Source: an uncultured Eubacteriales bacterium
Lineage (GTDB): Bacteria; Bacillota; Clostridia; Oscillospirales; Acutalibacteraceae
Assembly: GCA_900315605.1 (NCBI GenBank)
Contig: OMZU01000013.1
Span: 1 to 64,000, forward strand
DNA length: 64,000 nt
Reading direction: 5' to 3'
The position numbers and the translations under genes were made by a program. Of the stretch, positions 1 through 7,388 are shown piece after piece. Below the pieces are notes generated by a model. The model saw only the letters and a program-made list of their open reading frames with translations, was not told where the DNA came from and did not search any database. Within the stretch, counting starts at the first letter, position 1. Each line of letters starts with the position of its first letter.

Positions 1-98
1 GGTACTGCACTCAAACTATTGAACCGCCGTGTACGGAACCGTACGCACGGTGGTGTGAGAGGTCGGCTGCTCAATTAATGGGCAGCCTCCTACTCGAT
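1..98 (+). mobile_element. 3' end of a group II intron (domains V and VI)
   Basis: Positions 21-54 fold into a domain V-like hairpin: the arms ACCGCCGTG and CGCACGGTGGT close a TACG-GAAC-CGTA top. It is followed by GTGAGAGG and a domain VI hairpin (GGCTGCTC/GGGCAGCC at about 64-88). The element ends CTACTCGAT at about 98, fitting the A-pyrimidine 3' terminus of bacterial group II introns. The reverse transcriptase gene and 5' part lie outside the window. Recognition is by eye; a covariance search would settle the exact 3' splice site. Confidence 0.75.
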
Positions 99-156
99 TA
101 ATTACGTCACATTCAATTATTTATCAACAGTTTTTCACTGTGAATAAAAAACAAAA

Positions 157-176
157 CCCGAAGTTTTCGCTTCGGG
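157..176 (-). terminator. Terminator for the decayed toxin gene on the minus strand
   Basis: CCCGAAG (157-163) pairs with CTTCGGG (170-176). Read on the minus strand, the stem is followed by TTTTGTTTTTT, a good intrinsic terminator. It lies 10 nt past the stop codon of the AbiEii-like remnant, which suggests that a real gene once ended here. Confidence 0.7.
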
Positions 177-185
177 CTGTTAGTT

Positions 186-291
186 TTAGAATATCTTTTT
201 TTCGATGATCTTTTTCAGGGTTTCTATGGCTTCTTCATAGCTGACTTTTTATAACCTGTTCAAACAATTCTATATCATCGTGTAACATCAT
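186..291 (-). pseudogene. AbiEii-like nucleotidyltransferase toxin, internally deleted remnant
   Basis: On the minus strand an ATG at 291 opens MMLHDDIELFEQVIKSQ and stops. One frame over, VSYEEAIETLKKIIEKKIF runs to a stop at 186 and an intact terminator. The first piece resembles the N-terminus and the second the C-terminus of AbiEii-family toxins (normally about 250-300 aa), so the middle appears to be deleted and the joint frameshifted. Just upstream, a 30-codon open stretch (367-275) overlaps the ATG by 17 nt, as the partner antitoxin would, but it has an in-frame stop before it and I cannot identify it. Family assignment is by recall of the terminal motifs only. Confidence 0.45.
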
Positions 292-471
292 AGATTATCT
301 CGCTTTCTATTAAATTTCGCATTACCTTATCGGGAAAATATCCGCACCTCTGAACAACAGTGAATTTTTAGAGCTGCCCTATAGTTTTTTTAAAAGTTTA
401 GTCAAGCACAATTCGTGGAATCATATTAGACTATTTTTGCTCTTAAAGTAAAAAAGAATTATTACAAACTC

Positions 472-500
472 TTGACTTTTTGTTGTAAATAAATTATACT
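472..500 (+). promoter_or_regulatory. Sigma-A promoter of the AAA ATPase gene
   Basis: TTGACT (472-477) and TATACT (495-500) are separated by 17 nt and lie about 50 nt before the ATG at 551. The boxes are close to consensus, so repression is more likely than activation; see the repeat directly downstream. Confidence 0.75.
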
Positions 501-530
501 GAAAATAAGTTCAGTGAAAATAAGTTCAGT
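501..530 (+). repeat. Two perfect tandem copies of a 15-bp operator-like repeat
   Basis: GAAAATAAGTTCAGT occurs twice in immediate succession from the base after the -10 box. Together with the preceding ACT it forms an inverted repeat, ACTGAA-N6-TTCAGT. Its position over the expected transcription start is typical of a repressor site. No regulator gene is seen beside it. Confidence 0.55.
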
Positions 531-550
531 AAAAAATCAGAGGTGATTTT

Positions 551-1927
551 ATGTTTATCGGTCGAGAAAAAGAATTGTCCGAAATCCGGGACTTTCTCAA
601 AAAGGATTCGGGCTGTATAATGATTTACGGTAAGCGTAAGGTTGGCAAAACAACCCTTATTAACCATGCTTTAAAAGATGAGAAAAATACTGCTTATTAC
701 GAGTGTATAAAAGACTCTCTTAAAGTAAATGTCGACGGTTTGGTTGAGATCCTCCTACGGGTGAATATACTTCCCGCACGAATTGAGTTTGCTTCTTTCG
801 GGGAGCTGTTTAAATACCTTAATTCACTTGATGGAGTATATAATATTGTAATTGATGAATACCCGTATTTAAAAGCGATCAATAAAGCCGAAACCGTTGA
901 CTCCGTTTTCCAGTCTGTTGTTGATAATTCATTAAGCAATATTCATCTGTTTATCTCAGGTTCACACGTCAGTATGATGAGGGATTTACTCAACGAAAAA
1001 AACGCCCTTTACGGACGCTTCTCTCCCATTATTCAATTAAAGGAACTTAACTATATTGACGCATCAGAGTTTTATCCCGAGTTAAGTGTTTATGATAAGG
1101 TTGCATTTTACTCTGTTTTCGGCGGCTCTCCGTTTGTCAACGAATTTTTAGATAGTAAAAAGTCACTTAAAGAGAATATTATCTCAACAATCCTCAATCC
1201 TTCACATACTGTATACAACTACATTGATAACCTTTTGGTATCGGATTTCAGCAACGTATCCGGCGCAGAGCGCGTATTCTCCGCTCTTAAAAACGGGAAG
1301 AAAAAATACAGCGAGATTGAGCAAACTCTGAGAATTGAGAAAAACGGTGCTCTTTCAAAGCTACTTAAACCTATTTTGAATATGGGACTTATTGTAAAAA
1401 GATTTCCGATTAATCGTGCTGACGATAAAAAGAAAACGTACTATGAAATAAACGACAATCTTCTCCGTTTTTTTTATACCTACATTTATAAAAACAAAAG
1501 TGCTCTTCAGATAATAGGTGCCGAAGCGTTTTATGAGGAGTATATTTCCGAAAGTATAATTACCTTTATTTCGCATCGCTTTGAAGAAATATGCCGGGAT
1601 TATTTTTCGATCCTCGTTAAAAGCGGAAAACTAAAAGGAATACGAAATATCGGCACTTATTATTACGACGACAGCGTAAACAAAACTAACGGTGAATTTG
1701 ATGTAGTTTTGCAACGAAAAGACAGCTATGAGTTTTATGAAGTAAAATATTATCAAGCACCAATGCAGGCTTCCGAAATAAAAAAAGAAGAAGCTCAAAT
1801 CCGAAGTATTCACGGTTTGGAAATTTCAAAAATCGGTTTTATATCTGTAAACGGCTTTGAATCGACCCCTAAGGAATATCTATGCATAAACGGTTCTGAA
1901 ATTTATTCTATTCAAAATTTAAGATAA
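551..1927 (+). CDS. AAA ATPase with C-terminal nuclease-like domain (DUF234 type)
   Basis: The 458-aa protein opens with the 'FIGRE..EL' signature of this ATPase family. It has a Walker A motif GKRKVGKTT (residues 27-35) and a Walker B-like VIDEYPYL near residue 100. The middle is a winged-helix-like region, and the C-terminus (GEFDVV...YEFYEVKYY) has the D...ExK spacing of PD-(D/E)XK nuclease folds. This matches the archaeal/bacterial ATPase plus DUF234 architecture, whose biological role is mostly unknown. The gene is A+T-rich relative to its neighbours, sits beside an intron end and a toxin remnant, and has its own promoter and terminator. Horizontal acquisition is therefore likely. SD is AGAGGTGA before ATG. 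Confidence 0.8.
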   Translation: MFIGREKELSEIRDFLKKDSGCIMIYGKRKVGKTTLINHALKDEKNTAYYECIKDSLKVNVDGLVEILLRVNILPARIEFASFGELFKYLNSLDGVYNIVIDEYPYLKAINKAETVDSVFQSVVDNSLSNIHLFISGSHVSMMRDLLNEKNALYGRFSPIIQLKELNYIDASEFYPELSVYDKVAFYSVFGGSPFVNEFLDSKKSLKENIISTILNPSHTVYNYIDNLLVSDFSNVSGAERVFSALKNGKKKYSEIEQTLRIEKNGALSKLLKPILNMGLIVKRFPINRADDKKKTYYEINDNLLRFFYTYIYKNKSALQIIGAEAFYEEYISESIITFISHRFEEICRDYFSILVKSGKLKGIRNIGTYYYDDSVNKTNGEFDVVLQRKDSYEFYEVKYYQAPMQASEIKKEEAQIRSIHGLEISKIGFISVNGFESTPKEYLCINGSEIYSIQNLR

Positions 1928-1944
1928 TTGATCCAAAATCACCA

Positions 1945-1990
1945 AAACGCTGACTCATCCATCCACAGTTTGAGTCAGCGTTTGTATTTT
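1945..1990 (+). terminator. Terminator of the ATPase gene
   Basis: A perfect 13-bp stem, AAACGCTGACTCA (1945-1957) with TGAGTCAGCGTTT (1971-1983), is followed by GTATTTT. It lies 18 nt past the stop codon. Confidence 0.8.
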
Positions 1991-2029
1991 ACATCAAAAG
2001 CTACATAATATCGTAGTGTATAACGCAGT

Positions 2030-3040
2030 CTATATAGTTTTCAGATTGATAAGGTGGGCGATCGCCGGGATCGTTCTGCCCTGACCGCTTGAGGTCGTGC
2101 TCATAAGCGCGCCTGTTGCGATAAACAGGACATTTTTGATCTCGCCCCTGCTCATTCTCTTTAGGATCGTTGAGCAGAGCACAGATGCACAGCAGCCGCA
2201 GCCTGAGCCGCCGGCGTGGACGTCCTGCTTTTCGCGGTCAAAAATCATCAGACCGCAGTCGTTGTGCTTTGCCTTGATATCAATGCCTTCCCTTTGCAGG
2301 AGTTCATAAAGAGCCTGACTGCCCACAAAGCCCAAGTCGCCCGTCAAAATCAAATCAAATTCATCCGGCGCAGCCCCGGTGTCACTTAAAAAGCGCATAA
2401 TGACTTCCGCCGCAGCAGGAGCCATTGCCGCGCCCATATTGTTCGCGTCGGTCACGCCGAGGTCGGTGATTTTTCCTATTGTTGCGCGCGCTATCCTCAC
2501 GCCCTTTTTTGCGTTGCCGACAACGCAGCTTCCGGCGGCGGTCACTGTCCACTGAGAGGTCGGCGTTCTCACCGCGCCGTATTCCAGGGGGAAGCGGTAC
2601 TGCCTTTCTGCCGAGCAAAAATGCGACGAGGTCACGCACATTGCGGTGTTTGCCGCTCCGCTTTCAACAAAAACCGCCGACATCAGCAAGCCCTCCGCCA
2701 TAGTTGAGCACGCGCCGTAAATGCCGAGATAGGGGATGTTAAAATCGATCAGACCGTAGCTTGAACCGATGCACTGATTCAGCAGATCTCCGGCAAAAAT
2801 CACATCTACCTGCGACGACGAAATGCTTGCTTTTTCGAGCGCGATCGATGCCGCCTCAGTTTGGAACATGCTTTCGCCTTCCTCAAAGGTCTTTTGACCC
2901 CGGCGGCTGTCGTAGATGATCTTGTCAAAGCTGCTGCCCAGCGGTCCTGCCGCTTCTTTTTTGCCGGCAACAGCGGCATAGCCCAAAATCGAGGGCATTT
3001 CTTCAAAGCCGAGCGTTCTTCCCGAAATCCTTCTTATCAT
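2030..3040 (-). CDS. spoVAD: Stage V sporulation protein AD
   Basis: SpoVAD is a thiolase-fold protein that binds dipicolinic acid and takes part in its uptake into the forespore through the SpoVA channel. The 336-aa product matches the usual length and starts MIRRISGRTLGFEEMPSI. The start at 3040 is chosen because AGGAAGAG lies just upstream; the frame stays open to 3133, but that extension runs into a dispersed repeat and lacks a ribosome-binding site. Unlike the usual spoVAC-AD-AE order, no other spoVA gene flanks it here, so the channel genes must be elsewhere or this is a second copy. Confidence 0.92.
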   Translation of the reverse strand: MIRRISGRTLGFEEMPSILGYAAVAGKKEAAGPLGSSFDKIIYDSRRGQKTFEEGESMFQTEAASIALEKASISSSQVDVIFAGDLLNQCIGSSYGLIDFNIPYLGIYGACSTMAEGLLMSAVFVESGAANTAMCVTSSHFCSAERQYRFPLEYGAVRTPTSQWTVTAAGSCVVGNAKKGVRIARATIGKITDLGVTDANNMGAAMAPAAAEVIMRFLSDTGAAPDEFDLILTGDLGFVGSQALYELLQREGIDIKAKHNDCGLMIFDREKQDVHAGGSGCGCCASVLCSTILKRMSRGEIKNVLFIATGALMSTTSSGQGRTIPAIAHLINLKTI

Positions 3041-3111
3041 AAAACTCTTCCTTTCGGAATTATTATTTGCAGCAGAGGTATAATTATTACGGAAAACACG
3101 CCAATTGATCT

Positions 3112-3180
3112 CGCCGTTGAACACGGTAATCATTATTGATATAGTTTGGATAGGCGGGCGAAAGTGCCCACCGGCACAAA
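3112..3180. repeat. Dispersed repeat E, copy 1
   Basis: About 69 bp starting CGCCGTTGAACACGG and ending GTGCCCACCGGCACAAA recurs at 15653-15724 with scattered substitutions. The end of each copy is a small hairpin (GTGCC-N4-GGCAC). This copy lies between spoVAD and a gene fragment. Confidence 0.65.
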
Positions 3181-3200
3181 TTTTTTTATAATAATTATAA

Positions 3201-3710
3201 AAACAGCCGTTCCTTAATCATGACAACGACGTAAATATCGCTCATCTCGAAGCTCAGGACAACTATTATATCGACGCTTATAACACCAAAAACAACGCCA
3301 ACCTGTCACTCGTAAAGCTAAGAGAATCCGCTGATTTCGGTCGCGTGACCCTCAAGGATTACAACGACATCGGATTGTACGACAAAACCGGCTCAACCTG
3401 CTACGTAAGCGTAGATGGCGCAAAGGCAGAAAAGAGCAAAATCAAAAAATGCAGCGACGGTTATGCAGTAGGCTATTACTCCTACGCTACCGAGGACGGG
3501 ATCGAGCTGTTCATGCCGGTCAACAATGACTATATCCTCAACATGAAGGGCTTATCGATCAAGCCGTATCACACAGTTGAATACAATGCGTCATATCAGT
3601 CGCTAAGCTCCAACAGCGCACACCGTTACACAGACAACAGAGGCAGCCACTCCGACTGGTTCTGCGGAAACACCGATTTCCTGCAGCGCAGAATCAACAT
3701 GGATTTTTAA
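3201..3710 (+). pseudogene. 5'-truncated fragment of an unrecognised protein gene
   Basis: An open frame of about 169 codons begins immediately after a stop at 3198 and has no credible start or ribosome-binding site at its head. A GTG at 3345 is possible but also lacks an SD. The peptide has alternating polar and aromatic residues (LEAQDNYYIDAYNTKN; DGYAVGYYSYATEDG) with no membrane segment, suggesting the beta-rich C-terminal part of a larger, perhaps secreted, protein. I do not recognise the family. A normal terminator follows, so the 3' end appears intact. Confidence 0.45.
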
Positions 3711-3790
3711 ATCTTGATTACTGGTTTATAATCACTTCACGACAGACCGTCCGGCCGCTTCATCATACATTTAGTATATCATCTTTTTTC

Positions 3791-3823
3791 AAAGCTCAGG
3801 ATTTTCATTCTGAGCTTTTCTTT
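3791..3823 (+). terminator. Terminator after the gene fragment
   Basis: AAAGCTCAG (3791-3799) pairs with CTGAGCTTT (3810-3818), followed by TCTTTT. Confidence 0.75.
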
Positions 3824-3931
3824 TACGCCCTTTCGTGCTGCTCAAAACGCAGCCTCCGGCAGCGGTCGCCGTCAGTTCGTTCAGGAGAAATTTTGCAGCA
3901 GAGGAATGATTATGAAATAAAATGAAAGCTG

Positions 3932-3960
3932 TTGACAAATACCCACAGGGGGTATATAAT
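3932..3960 (+). promoter_or_regulatory. Promoter of the csoR-copA operon
   Basis: TTGACA (3932-3937) and TATAAT (3955-3960) are perfect consensus boxes with a 17-nt spacer. The spacer is filled by a CsoR-type palindrome, so apo-CsoR binding would block RNA polymerase directly. Confidence 0.9.
3939..3955. promoter_or_regulatory. CsoR operator
   Basis: ATACCC-ACAGG-GGGTAT is the pseudo-palindromic G-tract site typical of CsoR repressors. It occupies the spacer between -35 and -10. Copper binding to CsoR is expected to release it. Confidence 0.88.
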
Positions 3961-3982
3961 AAGAATAACGGAGGTGCGCGGA

Positions 3983-4288
3983 ATGAACGAAAACAAATGT
4001 GAATGCAGCGGCAGAATCAAAAAGCGCGGCGACGACGAATACAAAAAGCTTATCAACCGCCTCAACAGGATCGAGGGTCAGGTTCGCGGGATCCGCAAAA
4101 TGGTCGAAAACGACGCCTACTGCACCGATGTACTGGTTCAGGTGGCGGCGGCTAACGCGGCTCTCAATGCGTTTTGCAGGGAGCTTTTGTCAAATCACAT
4201 CCATACCTGCGTGGTCGAGGACATCAAAAACGGCAAGGAAGAAACCGTTGACGAGCTGGTGCAGGTTATCCAAAGGCTTATGAAGTAG
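3983..4288 (+). CDS. csoR: Copper-sensing transcriptional repressor CsoR
   Basis: This 101-aa all-helical DUF156-family repressor carries the Cu(I) ligand set C47, H72 and C76 (YCTDVL ... NHIHTC) and the helix NRLNRIEGQVRGIRKM. The start at 3983 is set by GGAGG seven bases upstream; an upstream in-frame TTG would lie inside the promoter. Two further cysteines near the N-terminus (C6, C8) are extra to the canonical set. It is the first gene of the copper operon, 7 nt ahead of copA, and presumably represses both through the operator in its own promoter. Confidence 0.93.
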   Translation: MNENKCECSGRIKKRGDDEYKKLINRLNRIEGQVRGIRKMVENDAYCTDVLVQVAAANAALNAFCRELLSNHIHTCVVEDIKNGKEETVDELVQVIQRLMK

Positions 4289-4295
4289 GTGCAAT

Positions 4296-6821
4296 ATGAC
4301 TCAATATGACGTAAAGGGAATGAGCTGCGCGGCTTGCAGCTCGCGGGTTGAAAAGGCGGTCTCCGCGCTCGACGGCGTGACCTCGTGCTCGGTCAGCCTG
4401 CTTACAAATTCAATGGCTGTCGAGGGCAGCGCACCCGAATCGGAAGTGATCGCCGCCGTCCAAAAAGCAGGCTATTCAGCCCAGCCAAAGCAGCCCGGCG
4501 GAACGGCAGCCGTTGCAAAGGACCGCGGTTCAGACAGCGATACCGAAACGCCCAAAATCCTCAAAAGGCTGATCGCTTCGGTGATTTTCCTACTTGTACT
4601 AATGTATTTTTCAATGGGGCAGACCATGCTCAGCCTGCCGCTTCCGCAGTTTTTCAGCGGCAATTATGCGGCGTTGGGCATCATCCAAATGCTGCTCGCC
4701 GCAATAGTCATGGTAATAAACCAAAGGTTTTTTATCAGCGGATTTCGGGGGCTTGTTCACCGTGCGCCCAACATGGATACGCTGGTCGCGCTCGGGTCAG
4801 GCGTGTCGTTTTGCTACAGCGTTAGTGTGCTGCTGATGATAACCTCGGCGCAGCTTGCCGGCGACGACTCGCACATGCTCTTTCACGAGCTTTATTTTGA
4901 GTCCTCGGCAATGATTTTGACGCTGATAACGGTCGGAAAGCTGCTGGAAGCGCACTCGAAGGGCAAAACCACAAGCGCGCTTAAAAGTCTTATGAAGCTT
5001 TCGCCCAAAACCGCCTTTGTCATTCGCGACGGAAAGGAAGCAGAGGTACCGGTCGAAAACGTGAGGATAGGCGATGTTTTTGCAGTCAAGCCCGGCGGAA
5101 GCATTCCCGTTGACGGAGTGGTGCTTGAGGGCGAAACAGCCGTTGACGAATCCGCGCTGACCGGCGAAAGCATACCGGTTGACAAAGCCGCAGGCGACAG
5201 GGTTTCGGCAGGAACAGTCAACGCAAACGGCTACATTCGCTGCGAGGCGACCGGGGTGGGAGAGGACACCACGCTTTCGCAGATCATAAAAATGGTGAGC
5301 GACGCAGCGGCAACAAAGGCACCAATCGCAAAGCTTGCCGACAAGGTTTCGGGGATTTTTGTCCCCTGCGTGCTGGCTATCGCCGTGGTAACTGTCGCGG
5401 TCTGGCTGCTGCTCGGCAGCGAGGTTGGCTTCGCGCTTGCAAGGGGTATCTCGGTGCTCGTGATAAGCTGCCCCTGCGCTCTGGGGCTTGCGACCCCGGT
5501 TGCGATCATGGTAGGAAGCGGAGTCGGAGCTCGAAACGGTATCCTGTTCAAAACCGCAGCTTCTCTTGAAGAAACCGGAAAAATCAAAACCGTCGCCCTT
5601 GACAAAACCGGCACGGTCACTGTGGGAAAGCCGATCGTCACAGACCTTGTTCCCCTGGGCTGCACAGCCGACGAGCTGCTGCTTGCGGCATACTCGCTTG
5701 AAAGCATGAGCGAGCATCCGCTTGCCGCCGCGATCGTTGCCGAGGGAGAGAGGCGAAGCCTAAAGCCAAACAGGGTCGAGGGCTTTTCGGTTTCGGCAGG
5801 CAACGGACTTGAGGGCATGTTGAGCGGCGAAAGGGTTCGCGGCGGAAACAGAGCTTTTGTTGCGGAAAAATGCGAGATCCCGGCAGAGCTTTCCGACAAG
5901 GCTCAAAGCCTTGCAGAGCAGGGCAAAACGCCGATATATTTCTCGAAAGGAAATAAAATCCTCGGTCTTATCGCCGTTGCCGACGTCATTCGCGACGACA
6001 GCCGCGCGGCGGTAGCCGAGCTAAAGCAAATGGGGATCAGCGTGGTCATGCTCACAGGAGACAACGAAAAAACCGCGCGCGCCATCGGCACCCAGGCAGG
6101 CGTTGACCGCGTAATAGCCGACGTAAAGCCCGACGGCAAGGAGAGCGTCATCCGCGAGCTGAGCAGCTCCGGAAAGGTTGCAATGGTCGGCGACGGTATC
6201 AACGACGCGCCTGCCCTGACAAGCGCGGATATCGGGATCGCTGTGGGCGCAGGAACCGACGTTGCGATCGAAGCGGCTGACGTTGTGCTGATGAACAGCC
6301 GCCTCAGCGACGTTTGCGCGGCGATCCGTCTGGGCAGGGCAACGCTGAGGAACATAAAAGAAAACCTGTTTTGGGCGTTTGTCTATAATATGATCGGGAT
6401 CCCGCTTGCGGCAGGCGTTTTTATTCCGCTCTTTGGCTGGCAGCTCAACCCGATGTTCGGAGCAGCCGCGATGTCGCTTTCAAGCTTTTGCGTTGTCACG
6501 AATGCGCTCAGGTTGAATCTTGTCCGTCTCCGCGGAAACAATACAGATAATACAAATATTTCACAAGAAAAAATGCCCGAAACCGCCTCTCAAACGGGAT
6601 CGGGACGAAAGGAGAAAATTATGACAGAAACACTGAAAATCGAGGGCATGATGTGTCCGCACTGCGAGGGCAGAGTAAAAAACGCGCTTGAGCAGCTCCC
6701 CGAGGTCGAGTCGGCTCAGGTCAGCCACGAAAGCGGAACGGCAGTAGTAACGCTGCGCTCAAAGCCTGCGGACGGCAAGCTAAAGGAAGCAGTCGAAGCC
6801 CAGGGCTACAAGGTCGTTTGA
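4296..6821 (+). CDS. copA: Copper-exporting P1B-type ATPase with C-terminal CopZ-like domain
   Basis: The 841-aa protein pumps Cu(I) out of the cytoplasm. In order it has an N-terminal heavy-metal domain (GMSCAAC, residues 8-14), membrane helices, the actuator TGES loop, the metal-transport CPC motif (392-394), the phosphorylation site DKTGT (D436), the SEHPL motif and GDGINDAP. After the last helix comes a polar linker of about 35 residues and a second heavy-metal domain, GMMCPHC (784-790), the shape of a free CopZ chaperone. Such domains are usually N-terminal or a separate gene. An internal SD and ATG precede this domain. Confidence 0.95.
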   Translation: MTQYDVKGMSCAACSSRVEKAVSALDGVTSCSVSLLTNSMAVEGSAPESEVIAAVQKAGYSAQPKQPGGTAAVAKDRGSDSDTETPKILKRLIASVIFLLVLMYFSMGQTMLSLPLPQFFSGNYAALGIIQMLLAAIVMVINQRFFISGFRGLVHRAPNMDTLVALGSGVSFCYSVSVLLMITSAQLAGDDSHMLFHELYFESSAMILTLITVGKLLEAHSKGKTTSALKSLMKLSPKTAFVIRDGKEAEVPVENVRIGDVFAVKPGGSIPVDGVVLEGETAVDESALTGESIPVDKAAGDRVSAGTVNANGYIRCEATGVGEDTTLSQIIKMVSDAAATKAPIAKLADKVSGIFVPCVLAIAVVTVAVWLLLGSEVGFALARGISVLVISCPCALGLATPVAIMVGSGVGARNGILFKTAASLEETGKIKTVALDKTGTVTVGKPIVTDLVPLGCTADELLLAAYSLESMSEHPLAAAIVAEGERRSLKPNRVEGFSVSAGNGLEGMLSGERVRGGNRAFVAEKCEIPAELSDKAQSLAEQGKTPIYFSKGNKILGLIAVADVIRDDSRAAVAELKQMGISVVMLTGDNEKTARAIGTQAGVDRVIADVKPDGKESVIRELSSSGKVAMVGDGINDAPALTSADIGIAVGAGTDVAIEAADVVLMNSRLSDVCAAIRLGRATLRNIKENLFWAFVYNMIGIPLAAGVFIPLFGWQLNPMFGAAAMSLSSFCVVTNALRLNLVRLRGNNTDNTNISQEKMPETASQTGSGRKEKIMTETLKIEGMMCPHCEGRVKNALEQLPEVESAQVSHESGTAVVTLRSKPADGKLKEAVEAQGYKVV
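6621..6821 (+). CDS. copZ: Possible internally initiated CopZ copper chaperone
   Basis: In frame inside copA, AAAGGAG (6608-6614) stands 6 nt before ATG 6621. Initiation there would yield a free 66-aa heavy-metal-associated domain, MTETLKIEGMMCPHC..., with the length and sequence pattern of CopZ. The linker just upstream (rich in N, T, S, Q and E) has no structural need for an SD-like string. Either the stop codon and gap between copA and copZ were lost by fusion, or both the fused and free forms are made. This is inferred from the sequence only. Confidence 0.5.
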   Translation: MTETLKIEGMMCPHCEGRVKNALEQLPEVESAQVSHESGTAVVTLRSKPADGKLKEAVEAQGYKVV

Positions 6822-6854
6822 TACCTGCAAAATCACAGTTTAGCCAAGCGGCAC

Positions 6855-7160
<306 letters not shown>

Positions 7161-7303
7161 TTTCGGGTGACCGACGTTTGATTTTCCACCAAGCTTTCGG
7201 CTTGGAGTAAAAAGGTTATTTCCAAAAGAAGGCATTTTCGGGCTACCGACGTTTAGTTTTCCACCGACCTTTCTTCTCGGCGTAAAAAACTCGGAGTAAA
7301 ATA
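7161..7303. repeat. Two copies of repeat C
   Basis: TTTTCGGGTGACCGACGTTTG... at 7158 and CATTTTCGGGCTACCGACGTTTAG at 7233 each lead into an imperfect hairpin (CCAAGCTTTCGGCTTGG; CCGA...TCGG) and 'GGAGTAAAA'. Related copies lie at 30066, 38083, 41388 and 57605. Sequence from here to the amylase start holds only a likely -10 box (TATAAT, 7342-7347) with no matching -35. Confidence 0.55.
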
Positions 7304-7388
7304 AATGGTTAAAAACTATTCCATATTGAAATCAAATATGTTATAATTAAAGTGCGAAAGCAAATCACTAAAAAAGGATGGTGATATA

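Noticed and set aside
3932..3982. Extended csoR N-terminus starting at the TTG in the -35 box
   Set aside because: It would place the start codon inside the promoter; ATG 3983 has a strong SD and gives the family length.
4797..5717. 306-codon open frame on the minus strand
   Set aside because: Antisense to copA, composition rich in R, H and C as expected for a shadow frame.
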